From contig JAEWHZ010000252.1 of NCBI GenBank assembly GCA_023387585.1, positions 1 to 46,208 of the forward strand: 46,208 nt of DNA. Direction: 5' to 3'. Shown here piece after piece: positions 33,742-43,159 of this stretch. Positions within the stretch are counted from its first letter, which is position 1. Every line of letters starts with the position of its first letter. A program made the translations under genes and the position numbers. A model generated the notes under the pieces. That model searched no databases. It was not told the DNA's origin and saw only the letters and a list, made by a program, of their open reading frames with translations. The stretch is from Pseudomonadota bacterium. Its GTDB lineage: Bacteria; Pseudomonadota; Alphaproteobacteria; Rhizobiales; Devosiaceae.

Positions 33742-35148
33742 ATGGCCGCGAATGGCCCCAAGGTAACGGTGATCGGGGCGGGCAGCCTGTTTTTCGGGCG
33801 CCAGGCGATCTGGCAGATGGTGCATTCCCCGCACCTCAACACCGGCACGCTGGCGCTGGTCGATACCGACAAGCAGCGCTTGGACAAGCTCGAGAAGCTG
33901 GCGCGCATGGTCGCTGCCGACCAAGGCGTTCCGCTCACCATCGAAGCCAGCACCGATCGCCGCGCCGTGCTACCCGGCTCGGATTTTGTGGTGCTCAGCT
34001 TCGCCAAGGATACGGTGCGCTATCGTGGCCTCGACACGGTGATCTCCGAGAAATACGGCATCCGAATGTGCTCAGGCGACACCATCGGCCCTGGCGGCGT
34101 GTTCCGAGCCATGCGCGAACTGCCGCATATTCTCGATTGCGCCCGCGATATCGAGATGCTGTGCCCGGACGCCTGGGTGATCAACTACATCAACCCCTCG
34201 GCCGTGAACGGCATGGCACTCAAGCGCTTCGCGCCGAACCTGAAGAGCTTCGGGCTCTGCGACAGCCTGCACATGCCGCACGTCAAGCGCATGTATGCCG
34301 AGCGCGCCGGCATCGTCGGCCCCGGCGAGAAGCTGACGGCGGAACAAGATCGGAAATTCGACCTGCGCATCACCGGCGTCAATCATTTTACCTGGGTGCT
34401 GAAGGCCGAATTCGACGGCCGGGACGTAATGCCGGATATCGGCGAATATATCGGACGCAAGGCAGCGACCGAGACCGATGGCGGCGATACCGGCGCCAAG
34501 GCGGTGCACAACAACGCCATCGGCTACCAGCTTTTCCAGATGTTCGAAAAGGTGCCGGCCTGCGTGGCGCACACCAAGGAATATGTACGCTACTGGCAGG
34601 GCCATGGGGTGACCGAGGAGAGCATTCCGGAGCTGTCGCTGTGGGAGACCGAGGCACGCTACAAACGCCACCGCGAGATGTGGGAGCAGATCGATCGGTT
34701 CATTTCCGGCGAGACGCCAATCGGCGAGTACATGACGACCTTTGGGCCGGACCACGCCACCGACATCATCGAGAGCATGGTGGGCAATCTCGGAAAGCCG
34801 TTTTATATCAATACCTACAATGATGGCGCCGTGCCCAACATGGCTGATGACGCCTATCTCGAGCTTCTGTGCGACATCGATATGGACGGCCCGCGCCCGC
34901 GCCCGGTGGGCGACATGCCGCGCGGGCTGCGCTCGATGCAGGAGATCGTGCTCGACACCCACGAGCTGACCGCCGAGGCGGTGGCCCGCGGGGACCGCGC
35001 GCTGTTGCGGCGTGCGCTGCTGGTCGATCCGCTGACCAATTCGATCGGCGACACCGAAGCGCTGATCGAAGACCTGCTGGACGCCGAACGCGACGCCATC
35101 CCGCAGCACTGGTATGGCGGCGAAGGCTCGCTGCGCGCGTTTGGTTGA
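33742..35148 (+). CDS. Glycoside hydrolase family 4 (alpha-galactosidase/alpha-glucosidase/glucuronidase type)
   Basis: A 468-residue cytoplasmic enzyme of the NAD+- and Mn2+-dependent family, which cleaves glycosides by an oxidation-elimination route. The Rossmann start is VTVIGAGSLFFG (residues 6-17). VINYINPSAVNGMA is near 150, the metal-binding Cys in GLCDSLHM near 172, and His in ITGVNHFTWVLKAEFDG near 215. NDGAVPNMADDAYLE near 360 is the usual C-terminal block. Family members act on melibiose, alpha-glucosides or alpha-glucuronides; the exact sugar cannot be read. First gene of the operon with an importer, like aga/agp of Sinorhizobium. Confidence 0.9.
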   Translation: MAANGPKVTVIGAGSLFFGRQAIWQMVHSPHLNTGTLALVDTDKQRLDKLEKLARMVAADQGVPLTIEASTDRRAVLPGSDFVVLSFAKDTVRYRGLDTVISEKYGIRMCSGDTIGPGGVFRAMRELPHILDCARDIEMLCPDAWVINYINPSAVNGMALKRFAPNLKSFGLCDSLHMPHVKRMYAERAGIVGPGEKLTAEQDRKFDLRITGVNHFTWVLKAEFDGRDVMPDIGEYIGRKAATETDGGDTGAKAVHNNAIGYQLFQMFEKVPACVAHTKEYVRYWQGHGVTEESIPELSLWETEARYKRHREMWEQIDRFISGETPIGEYMTTFGPDHATDIIESMVGNLGKPFYINTYNDGAVPNMADDAYLELLCDIDMDGPRPRPVGDMPRGLRSMQEIVLDTHELTAEAVARGDRALLRRALLVDPLTNSIGDTEALIEDLLDAERDAIPQHWYGGEGSLRAFG

Positions 35149-35337
35149 TGCTTGAGCGCGCTGCGTGTTCGAAATTCTCCGACAAGAAACTCGAACGACA
35201 GCGTTAGCGATCGCTGTTTACATGAATGATATATGAATGCGTCCTGAACGTGCCGCACCCAGACGGCACGGGGACGCCGGAGGAGAGCGCGGGGTCCGGT
35301 CGGAAAAGGCCGCCCCGTCGGAACCGGGAGGACAGTC

Positions 35338-37314
35338 ATGACCACCATTTTTCGGCCCACACGCCGGCAATTCATCAAGCTCGGCGCCGCGGCGACCTCG
35401 GCGCTGGCGCTGACGGGTGCCACGGGACGCGCCCTCGCGCAGGGGGCGCAGTACAAGGAGGCGCCTCAACTCGCCGAACTGGTGGCGCAGGGCGCACTGC
35501 CGCCGGTCGCGGAGCGTCTGCCCGAAACGCCAGTGGTGGTCGAGCCGTTCGACGAGATCGGGGTCTATGGCGGGCATCTGCGCACCGGCATCATCCAAAA
35601 TCGCGGCTTTCAGGCGCGTTCGGCCTGGGGACCGGAGCCGATCCTGCGCATCAGTCGCGACGGCCAGTCGATCGAGCCCAACCTGGCTGAGAGCTGGGAA
35701 TACACCAATGACGGACGCACCTTCGTGCTGCACCTACGACGCGGCATCAAATGGTCTGACGGCGCCCCGTTTGACGCCTCGGGGTTTGATTTCTGGTGGA
35801 ACCACGTCAACCTCAACCCGCAACTGAGCCCGGCGCCGATGGCTCAGTTCACGGTGCAGGGTGAGGTGCCCGAGTTCGAGTTAGTCGACGACCATACCGT
35901 GCAATGGACCTTCGCCGCTCCGCACGCCAACCTGCCGGGGCTGCTGGCACATGGGCCAGGCGGGACCATTCCGCGCTTCCTGCCGCGCCATTATCTCGAG
36001 CAGTTTCACGCCGACTTCGCCGACGAGGCCGAACTGGCGCAACGCGTGTCGCAGGCGGGCTTCTCGACCTGGGCCGAATTGTTCAACAATCGATCGAACG
36101 TGCAGTGGCTCATGCCGTTCAACAATCCCGATATGCCGACCCTGCTGCCGTTCAAGCTCAGCCAGGCCATGGCACTCAACATCATGGTGACCGACCGCAA
36201 TCCCTATTACTGGAAGGTCGACCCGGAAGGGCAGCAACTGCCCTATATCGACGACATCATTCTCACCAATTTCGAGAGCGCCGAAGTGCGTGACGCCGCC
36301 ATTGCGGCGGGCGAATTGAACTGGTGCAACACCGATACCACCTTCACCAATCTGCCGCTCTATCGCGAAGGCCAGGAACGCGGAAACTACGAGGTCCGGC
36401 TGTGGCTGACCGACCGCGCTGCCGAGCACACCATCATGTTCAACCACACCGCCAAGGACCCGGTGCTGCGCGAACTCTTCAGCGATATCCGCTTCAAACG
36501 CGCCTTTTCGCTGGCGCTCGACCGCCAGCAGATCGGCGACATCGTCTATCTCGGCTTCGCGGTGCCGTCACAACTGCAGGTCATACCGGGATCGCGTCTG
36601 CGCAACGATGAATGGGCGGCGCGGGATACCGAATACGATCCCGACACCGCCAATGCGCTGCTGGACGAGGTCGGGCTGGACAGTCGTGATGGCCAAGGTA
36701 TGCGGCTGCGCTCGGACGGCCAGCCGCTGGTGCTGAACATGGACATCCCGGTCGACGATCCGGGAAGCCTGGCGGTCGCCGAGCTGTTCATCGAGTTCAT
36801 GCGCGAGGTCGGCATCACCTTCAACGCCAGAACCATCGCACGCGAGCAGGTGCGTGCGCTGATCGACAACAACGATATGGAAGTCGGCATCTGGATCGGT
36901 GACAAGTGCTCGGACGCCATGTTCCCGCATTCGCCCGAGTGGCATGTGCCCTATCTGACGACGGGCTGGAATGTTTGGGGCATGTCGTGGGCCCAATGGT
37001 ATGCCTCGGACGGCCAGCAGGGCGAGGAACCCCAGGGCGACGCCAGGCGGGTGCAGGATCTGTTCGATGAGATGCAGGTGACCGTGGACGAGGACCGCCG
37101 GCACGAGATCGGCATGGAGATCCTCGAGCTAAACGCCAACAATTTATGGAACATCGGCGATGTCGGCGAGGTGCCGATTCCGGTCATCCTGGGCACCAAT
37201 TTCCGCAATTATCCGCAGGACGGCTTCACAGGCTTCTCGTGGCTCGGAAACTACAACTACCCGATCGAGCAGACCTTCTTCGAAGGTGGAGCCTGGGCCG
37301 GCGAGCGTGCCTGA
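35338..37314 (+). CDS. Family-5 solute-binding protein, Tat-exported (AgpA-like)
   Basis: A 658-residue periplasmic binding protein, longer than peptide-binding relatives (about 500-540), as in the alpha-galactoside protein AgpA. The N-terminus has a twin-arginine signal, RRQFIKLGAAATSALALTG (residues 9-27), cleaved near ALAQ. SBP_bac_5 blocks include GRTFVLHLRRGIKWSDGAPFD and RFKRAFSLALDRQQIGDIVY. A GGGAGGAC ribosome site precedes the ATG at 35338. It lies 189 bases after the glycosidase gene and leads the transporter genes. Probably binds an oligosaccharide or glycoside; inferred from operon context. Confidence 0.92.
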   Translation: MTTIFRPTRRQFIKLGAAATSALALTGATGRALAQGAQYKEAPQLAELVAQGALPPVAERLPETPVVVEPFDEIGVYGGHLRTGIIQNRGFQARSAWGPEPILRISRDGQSIEPNLAESWEYTNDGRTFVLHLRRGIKWSDGAPFDASGFDFWWNHVNLNPQLSPAPMAQFTVQGEVPEFELVDDHTVQWTFAAPHANLPGLLAHGPGGTIPRFLPRHYLEQFHADFADEAELAQRVSQAGFSTWAELFNNRSNVQWLMPFNNPDMPTLLPFKLSQAMALNIMVTDRNPYYWKVDPEGQQLPYIDDIILTNFESAEVRDAAIAAGELNWCNTDTTFTNLPLYREGQERGNYEVRLWLTDRAAEHTIMFNHTAKDPVLRELFSDIRFKRAFSLALDRQQIGDIVYLGFAVPSQLQVIPGSRLRNDEWAARDTEYDPDTANALLDEVGLDSRDGQGMRLRSDGQPLVLNMDIPVDDPGSLAVAELFIEFMREVGITFNARTIAREQVRALIDNNDMEVGIWIGDKCSDAMFPHSPEWHVPYLTTGWNVWGMSWAQWYASDGQQGEEPQGDARRVQDLFDEMQVTVDEDRRHEIGMEILELNANNLWNIGDVGEVPIPVILGTNFRNYPQDGFTGFSWLGNYNYPIEQTFFEGGAWAGERA

Positions 37315-37377
37315 CGGACGGGTAGTCGCGCTGCGTCGCTTCGGTGCCGCCGTGCGCTCCACAGCCAACCAAGTGTC

Positions 37378-38355
37378 ATGTTGAACTACGCCATCAGACG
37401 CTGCGGGCAGATGCTGGTCACGGTGTTCGTGATCAGCATCATTGCCTTCGCCGTTATCCAGTTGCCGCCGGGCGACTTCGTGAACTCGTATCTGGCGACG
37501 CTGTCGGGCGGCAATATCATCACGCCGGATGCAATCGCGGCGCTGCGCGCCCAGTTCGGGCTCGATGAGAACATCGTCGTCCAGTACTGGCGATGGCTGA
37601 CCAATCTGCTGCAAGGCAATATGGGCATCTCGTTCCAGTACCAGCGCACGGTCCTCGACCTGCTGGGCGAACGATTGCCGCTGACGCTGGCCATCACCAT
37701 TCCGACGGCGATCTTCGTCTATCTGTTCGCCATCCCGATCGGCATCTATTCGGCTGTGCGCCAGTACTCGCCGCTCGACTATTTGTTCTCCTTCATCGGC
37801 TTCATCGGGCTGGCGATCCCTAACTTTTTGATCGCCATCATCGCCATCTATGTCGGCTACCGCTATTTCGGCGGCAGCGTCGGCGGGCTGTTCTCACCCG
37901 AATACGAGCTGGCGCCCTGGTCGGTCGGCAAGGTTCTGAACATGATGCAGAACATGACCGTGGCCATATTGATCATTGGCACGGCGGGCATCGCGGCCAC
38001 CATGCGCGTGATGCGCGGCATGCTGCTCGACGAGCTGAGCCAGGCCTATGTCGAGACCGCCCGCGCCAAGGGCCTGTCGGAATGGCGCCTGATCATGAAG
38101 TATCCGGTGCGCGTCGCGGTCTCGCCGGTGCTCTCGACCATCGGTTTCGTGCTGCCAGCGCTGATCTCGGGCACCGAGATCACCGCGACCGTACTCAACA
38201 TCCCGACCACCGGGCCGCTGCTGCTCAACGCGGTGCGCTCGCAGGACATGTTCCTCGCCGCCTCGATCATCTTCGTGCTTTCCATCCTGACGGTGATCGG
38301 CACCTTCATCTCCGACCTGCTGCTGGTCTGGGCCGACCCGAGGATCAAGCTATGA
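37378..38355 (+). CDS. ABC transporter permease, DppB family
   Basis: A 325-residue inner-membrane permease. It has AVIQLPPGDFVNSYLATLSG instead of the more usual IPGDP motif, a mark of the long-insert sugar-type members of this family. Six hydrophobic helices are clear. The coupling loop is QAYVETARAKGLSEWRLIMKYPVRVA near residue 225, followed by GTEITATVLNIPTTGPLLLNA. The last residues, VWADPRIKL, are typical. Its stop overlaps the next start by four bases. Confidence 0.94.
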   Translation: MLNYAIRRCGQMLVTVFVISIIAFAVIQLPPGDFVNSYLATLSGGNIITPDAIAALRAQFGLDENIVVQYWRWLTNLLQGNMGISFQYQRTVLDLLGERLPLTLAITIPTAIFVYLFAIPIGIYSAVRQYSPLDYLFSFIGFIGLAIPNFLIAIIAIYVGYRYFGGSVGGLFSPEYELAPWSVGKVLNMMQNMTVAILIIGTAGIAATMRVMRGMLLDELSQAYVETARAKGLSEWRLIMKYPVRVAVSPVLSTIGFVLPALISGTEITATVLNIPTTGPLLLNAVRSQDMFLAASIIFVLSILTVIGTFISDLLLVWADPRIKL

Positions 38356-39494
38356 CGGCCGAGGCGACCAGCACCGCACCGCGCGCCGCAGCGGCCTCGC
38401 CGGCCGACGGCGTCGCGACCCGCATCATCTCGCCGCGCCGGCTGATGTGGTGGAAGTTCCGCAAGCACAAGCTGGCGGTGATCTCCGGCATCTTCCTGAT
38501 CCTCGCCTATCTGGCGACGCTCTTCGCCGGGTTCGTCGCGCCCTACGACCCGCAGACGCGCACGCGCAACCTCTACGCGCCGCCGCAGGGCATCCATTTT
38601 TTCGACGAAACCGGCCAGTTCCATCTGCGCCCCTTCGTCTACGGGCACACCATGACGCGGGACCTGGCGACGCTCAGCCCGGTCTATGCCGTCGATCCCG
38701 AGCAGAAGTTCCCGCTCTCGTTTTTCGCGCGCGGCGAAAACTACCGCCTGTTCGGGCTGATCCCGACCGACATCCACCTGTTCGGCGTCGAGGAGGGCTA
38801 CGTCCACCTCGCCGGCACCGACAATTTCGGCCGCGACATGTTCTCGCGCCTCGTCTACGGCGCGCAGATCTCGCTTTCGGTCGGCATCATCTCGGTGCTG
38901 CTCAGCCTGGTGCTGGGGCTGGTGATCGGCGGCATATCCGGGCTCTATGGCGGCTGGATCGACAACGTCATCCAGCGCATCATCGAGGCGATCATCGCCA
39001 TTCCGACCATTCCGCTGTGGCTCGGGCTGGCGGCGGCGGTGCCGCGCGACTGGCCGCCGCTCTACCAGTATTTCGCCATCCTCGTGGTGCTGTCGCTGAT
39101 CTCCTGGACCTCGACGGCGCGCGTGGCGCGCGGGCGGTTCCTGGCGCTGCGCGAGCAGGATTTCGTCACCGCTGCCCGGCTCTACGGCGCGGGGCAGGGG
39201 CGCATCATCCGCAAGCACCTGGTGCCGAACCTGATGAGCTATGTCATCGTCACGCTAACGCTGGCCATTCCCGGCATCATCATCGGCGAGACTGCGCTGA
39301 GCTTTCTCGGGGTCGGGCTGAAGGCGCCGACCGTGAGCTGGGGCGTGCTGTTGCAGGAAGCGCAGAAGGTGCAGGTCATCCAGTTCTATCCCTGGCTGTG
39401 GATCGGGCCGGCGCTGTGCGTCGTGTCGGTGGTGCTGGCCTTCAACTTCGTCGGCGACGGCGCGCGCGATGCCGCCGACCCGTTCTCGAAATAG
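38352..39494 (+). CDS. ABC transporter permease, DppC family, with long periplasmic insert
   Basis: A 380-residue permease, about 90 residues longer than the two other DppC-like proteins in this window. The extra length is a loop after the first helix (RTRNLYAPPQGIHFFDETGQ to YRLFGLIPTDIHLFGVEEGY), typical of sugar-type members such as AgpC-like proteins. The HLAGTDNFGRDMFSRLVYGAQ motif, the coupling loop EQDFVTAARLYGAGQGRIIRKHLVPN and TALSFLGVGLKAPTVSWG are intact. Local GC content is high, and an opposite-strand long frame here is a shadow. Confidence 0.94.
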   Translation: MTAEATSTAPRAAAASPADGVATRIISPRRLMWWKFRKHKLAVISGIFLILAYLATLFAGFVAPYDPQTRTRNLYAPPQGIHFFDETGQFHLRPFVYGHTMTRDLATLSPVYAVDPEQKFPLSFFARGENYRLFGLIPTDIHLFGVEEGYVHLAGTDNFGRDMFSRLVYGAQISLSVGIISVLLSLVLGLVIGGISGLYGGWIDNVIQRIIEAIIAIPTIPLWLGLAAAVPRDWPPLYQYFAILVVLSLISWTSTARVARGRFLALREQDFVTAARLYGAGQGRIIRKHLVPNLMSYVIVTLTLAIPGIIIGETALSFLGVGLKAPTVSWGVLLQEAQKVQVIQFYPWLWIGPALCVVSVVLAFNFVGDGARDAADPFSK

Positions 39495-39504
39495 GAGGCG
39501 GGAC

Positions 39505-40563
39505 ATGGACCAGACCGCACGCATATTCACCGGCGAGCCGATCCTGTCGGTGCGCGACCTGAAGAAGCATTTCGGGGGCAAGAAGACCTGGGCCGGGGCG
39601 GTCAGCAAGACCGTCAAGGCGGTCGACGGCATCGATTTCGACATCTACGAGGGCGAGACCTTCGGGCTGGTGGGCGAGAGCGGGTGCGGCAAGACCACGC
39701 TGGGGCGCTGCATCGCCCGCGCCATCGACCCGACCGGCGGGGAGGTGCTGTACCGCACGCGGCAGGGCAAGCCCGTCGACCTCGCCGGGCTGTCGCAGCG
39801 CGGGTTGCGGCCCTACCGGCTCGACGTGCAGATGATCTTCCAGGACCCGATCTCCTCGCTCAACCCGCGTATGACGCTGCTCGAGATCATCGGCGAGCCG
39901 ATGCTCGTCAACGGCATCGCCAAGGGCGCCGAGCTGCGCCGCCGGGTCGGCGACCTGCTGGAGCGCGTCGGGCTGCGCGCCGACCACATGTCGCGCTATC
40001 CGCACGCCTTTTCCGGCGGGCAGCGCCAGCGCATCGGCATCGCCCGGGCGCTGGCGGTCAATCCGCGCGTCATCGTCTGCGACGAGCCGGTCTCGGCGCT
40101 TGACGTGTCGGTGCAGGCGCAGATCCTCAACCTGTTGCAGGATTTGCAGACCGAGGAGAAGCTGACCTATCTGTTCATCGCCCACGATCTGGGCGTCGTC
40201 GAGTATCTGTGCGACCGGGTGGCGGTGATGTATGTCGGCGAGGTGGTGGAGTTGGCGGAGACCAGCGACCTGTTCGCCCGTCCGCTGCACCCCTATACCG
40301 AGGCGCTGATGTCGGCCGTGCCACCGGCCAATCCGCGCGCCCCCGCCGCACCCATGCTGCTCGAGGGCGAGCTGGCCAATGCCGCCAACCTGCCGCCGGG
40401 CTGCCGCTTCCACCCGCGCTGCACCTATTGCGTCGAGCGCTGCCGCACCGAGGCGCCGGAGCTCAGGGAATTCGGCAAGGGCCGGCTGGTGCGCTGCCAC
40501 CGGGCGGAAGAGCTGAACCTCGTCGGCGCCGTGCCGGACGCGCGGCTGGAGGGCGTATCGTGA
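39505..40563 (+). CDS. ABC importer ATPase, DppF/OppF family
   Basis: A 352-residue ATPase. Walker A GESGCGKTT is near residue 57, and the Q-loop IFQDPISSLNPR marks the DppF side. FSGGQRQR is the signature near 175 (Phe instead of Leu in first position). Walker B VCDEPVSALD and switch IAHDLG follow. The C-terminal RFHPRCTYCVERC gives the family cysteine cluster. Here the DppF-like gene precedes the DppD-like gene, the reverse of the second importer. The ATG at 39505 follows a GGAGGCGG ribosome site. Confidence 0.93.
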   Translation: MDQTARIFTGEPILSVRDLKKHFGGKKTWAGAVSKTVKAVDGIDFDIYEGETFGLVGESGCGKTTLGRCIARAIDPTGGEVLYRTRQGKPVDLAGLSQRGLRPYRLDVQMIFQDPISSLNPRMTLLEIIGEPMLVNGIAKGAELRRRVGDLLERVGLRADHMSRYPHAFSGGQRQRIGIARALAVNPRVIVCDEPVSALDVSVQAQILNLLQDLQTEEKLTYLFIAHDLGVVEYLCDRVAVMYVGEVVELAETSDLFARPLHPYTEALMSAVPPANPRAPAAPMLLEGELANAANLPPGCRFHPRCTYCVERCRTEAPELREFGKGRLVRCHRAEELNLVGAVPDARLEGVS

Positions 40564-41609
40564 GCGAAGCGCGCGTCCTGCTCGCGATCGACGAGCTCAA
40601 GACCCATTACGCAACGCCCCAGGGCGTGGTGCGCGCCGTCGACGGCGCCAGTTTGACGGTGCGCGAGGGCCAGACGGTCGGCATCGTCGGCGAGAGCGGG
40701 TGCGGCAAGTCGGTGATGCTGCGCTCGATCCTGCGCATCGTGCCAAACCCCGGCAAGATCGTGGGCGGGCGCATCGAGTTCCTGCGCAAGACCGGGAAGA
40801 CAGTCGATCTCGCCGCGCTCGACGGCAACGGGCGCGAGATCCGTTCGATCCGCGGCGGCGAGATCGCCATGATCTTCCAGGAGCCGATGAGCTCGCTGTC
40901 CCCGGTCCACACAATCGGCGACCAGATCGAGGAAGCGATATTGCTGCATAAGCGCGTCACCAAGCGCGAAGCGCGGGCGCAGGCGATCGACATCCTCGCC
41001 AAGGTGGCGATGCCACGGCCCGAGCAGGTGGTGGAGCTCTATCCGCACGAGATATCCGGCGGCATGCGCCAGCGTGCGATGATCGCCATGGCGCTATCGT
41101 GCAACCCGCGCCTGCTGATCGCCGACGAGCCGACCACGGCGCTCGATGTGACCACGCAGGCGCAGATCCTGGCGCTGATGCGACGGTTGCAGGGCGAACT
41201 CGGCATGGCCATCCTGTTCGTCACCCACGACCTCGGCGTCGTGGCGCAGATGACCGAATACGTGGTGGTGATGTATACCGGACAGGTGGTCGAGGCGGCG
41301 CCGGTCGACGACATCTTCTTCTCGCCCCTCCATCCCTACACCCATGCGCTGCTGCACTCGATCCCCCGGCTCGGCCAGCGCCAGCTCGGCCAGCGGCTGG
41401 AGCCGATCAAGGGCACGGTGCCCGACCCCTTCGCGCGCCCGCGCGGCTGCCCCTTCCACACGCGCTGCCGCTTCAACGACGGCAATCGCTGCGTGAGCGA
41501 GGTGCCCGAGCTTCGCGAGGTGCGCCCCGGCCACCAGGCGCGCTGCCACTATGCCGAGACGCTGGCGCTCGACGGCGTCGAGGCCAGGCCGGAGTTGGTC
41601 GAGGCATGA
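40560..41609 (+). CDS. ABC importer ATPase, DppD/OppD family
   Basis: A 349-residue ATPase. Walker A GESGCGKS is near residue 40, Q-loop IFQEPMSSLSP, signature ISGGMRQR near 165, Walker B LLIADEPTTALD and switch VTHDLG. The C-terminal GCPFHTRCRFNDGNRC holds the cysteine motif. It starts with GTG at 40560, overlapping the previous stop in GTGA; no ATG is available nearby in that frame. Its stop overlaps the beta-propeller start in ATGA, so that protein is part of the same coupled chain. Confidence 0.92.
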   Translation: MSEARVLLAIDELKTHYATPQGVVRAVDGASLTVREGQTVGIVGESGCGKSVMLRSILRIVPNPGKIVGGRIEFLRKTGKTVDLAALDGNGREIRSIRGGEIAMIFQEPMSSLSPVHTIGDQIEEAILLHKRVTKREARAQAIDILAKVAMPRPEQVVELYPHEISGGMRQRAMIAMALSCNPRLLIADEPTTALDVTTQAQILALMRRLQGELGMAILFVTHDLGVVAQMTEYVVVMYTGQVVEAAPVDDIFFSPLHPYTHALLHSIPRLGQRQLGQRLEPIKGTVPDPFARPRGCPFHTRCRFNDGNRCVSEVPELREVRPGHQARCHYAETLALDGVEARPELVEA

Positions 41610-43159
41610 GCGCGCCGACACAGGACCGGATGGAGAAGTTCCGGCGCGTGCTGCCGCGTCTCGACCTGGCCGAGGGCAGGCCGGGCGATCCGATCGTCGT
41701 CACCGTCGACCCGCCGCTCGCCGAGCGCTGCGACGTGACCTTGCGCCTGAAAGGCGCGGACGGGCGCACGCATGCCCAGGCCGATGTCCAGCTTTCGCCC
41801 GAGACCGCGCGCGTCACGCTGGCGCGGCTGACCAATCTCGCTCCCGGCGACTACGAGGTCGTCGCAACGCCACCGCTTGCCGAGTACTTTTCCATGACCC
41901 GCATCGAACACCGCCTGCCGCTCACCATCGCTACCCCCGTCGCCCAGAGCGGTACCGGGCCAACGGCGATCGACTCCGACAAGATCGAGGATCATCCGGT
42001 GCCGATCCGGCCGATCACCGCGGGGCGGCACCATTTCTTCGGCTATTACGACAAGTTCGCCGTCAACGCCTCGGGGCGCTACCACCTGGCGCTCGAGACG
42101 CAGTTCATCGACCGCCAGCCGACACGCGACGATTTGGCGGTGGTCGGCATGGTGGACATGGAGGACGGCGACAGATGGATCCCGCTGGCCGAGACCACGG
42201 CCTGGAGCTGGCAGCAGGGCACCATGCTGCAATGGCTGCCCTCCGAGCCGGAATCGACCATCATCTACAATGTGCGCGAGGATGATCGCTTTTTCGCGGT
42301 GATCCACAATGTGAAGACAGGCGAGAAACGCCGGCTGTCGCGCGAGGTCTATGCCATCTGCGAGGACTACGCGATCAGCTCGAATTTTGCGCGCCTGCAA
42401 TACACGCGGCCGGGCTACGGCTATGCCGACGGCGCCGCCAACAGCCTGCCGGCCGAGCATCCGGACGATGACGGCATCTACCGCATCGATCTCGAAACCG
42501 GGGAGAGCGAGCTGATCATCTCGATGCAGCGCCTGTTCGAGTTCGAGACGGTCGAGAACATGCGCACCGGCCCGCACTGGGTGCAGCACCTGACCATCTC
42601 GCCCCAGGGCAGCAATTTCGTCTTCCTCAACCGCTGCCTGTTCGACCCGAAAGTGCGCTTCAACGACCGCTTCTTCCGCTCGTCACCCGACGGCAAGGAC
42701 CTGCGGCTGGTGCACGACAACGTCTATTTCTCGCATTTCGGCTATTACGACGAGCGCACCCTGGTCGCCTATGCGCGCACGCCGGGCACCAGCCGCGACG
42801 AATACGCGCTCTACGACCTCGAGTCGGAAGATTTCACGCCGATCGGGCAGGACGTGTTCAATTCGGACGGGCACTGCTCGTTCTCGCCCGACCGCAAATG
42901 GATGCTGACCGACACCTATCCGGATGCCGACAGCAACCGCATCCTGATGCTCTACGAGATGGCGACGGGAAAGCGCATCAATATCGGCACCTTTTATTCC
43001 CCGCCGGCGCTGAAGGGTGAAATCCGCTGCGATCTGCATCCACGCTGGAGCCGCGACGGGCGCAGTGTGAGCATCGATTCCGCGCATACCGGGGAACGGC
43101 AGATCTATGTGCTGGACGTGTCCGGGGTGGTCGGCGACGGTCGCGCAGGTGATCGATGA
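41606..43159 (+). CDS. Oligogalacturonate-lyase-like beta-propeller protein
   Basis: A 517-residue protein without a signal peptide. After an N-terminal beta domain (residues about 20-110) comes HHFFGYYDKFAVNASGRYHL, then repeated propeller blades: GTMLQWLPSEPESTIIYN, WVQHLTISPQGSNFVFLN, VYFSHFGYYDERTLVAYA and HPRWSRDGRSVSIDSAH. HHFFGYYDK and the closing blade resemble the oligogalacturonide lyase/pectate-lyase-22 group. Start overlaps the ATPase stop (ATGA). This suggests cytoplasmic processing of an imported uronide or oligosaccharide, together with GH4. After VLDVSGVV the last residues run into an SDR relic, so the natural C-terminus may be altered. Confidence 0.75.
   Translation: MSAPTQDRMEKFRRVLPRLDLAEGRPGDPIVVTVDPPLAERCDVTLRLKGADGRTHAQADVQLSPETARVTLARLTNLAPGDYEVVATPPLAEYFSMTRIEHRLPLTIATPVAQSGTGPTAIDSDKIEDHPVPIRPITAGRHHFFGYYDKFAVNASGRYHLALETQFIDRQPTRDDLAVVGMVDMEDGDRWIPLAETTAWSWQQGTMLQWLPSEPESTIIYNVREDDRFFAVIHNVKTGEKRRLSREVYAICEDYAISSNFARLQYTRPGYGYADGAANSLPAEHPDDDGIYRIDLETGESELIISMQRLFEFETVENMRTGPHWVQHLTISPQGSNFVFLNRCLFDPKVRFNDRFFRSSPDGKDLRLVHDNVYFSHFGYYDERTLVAYARTPGTSRDEYALYDLESEDFTPIGQDVFNSDGHCSFSPDRKWMLTDTYPDADSNRILMLYEMATGKRINIGTFYSPPALKGEIRCDLHPRWSRDGRSVSIDSAHTGERQIYVLDVSGVVGDGRAGDR

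Noticed and set aside
33063..34823. A 586-codon plus-strand frame over the AraC and GH4 genes
   Set aside because: It crosses two divergent real genes and has shadow-like residue use; no motif is present.
35195..35217. Terminator between GH4 and the binding-protein gene
   Set aside because: ACAGCG and CGCTGT can pair and three T follow, but the stem is short and a terminator inside this operon is not needed; kept out as too weak.
38046..39218. A 390-codon minus-strand frame opposite the third importer's permeases
   Set aside because: Antisense shadow of the long-insert DppC gene; no start signal or domain.
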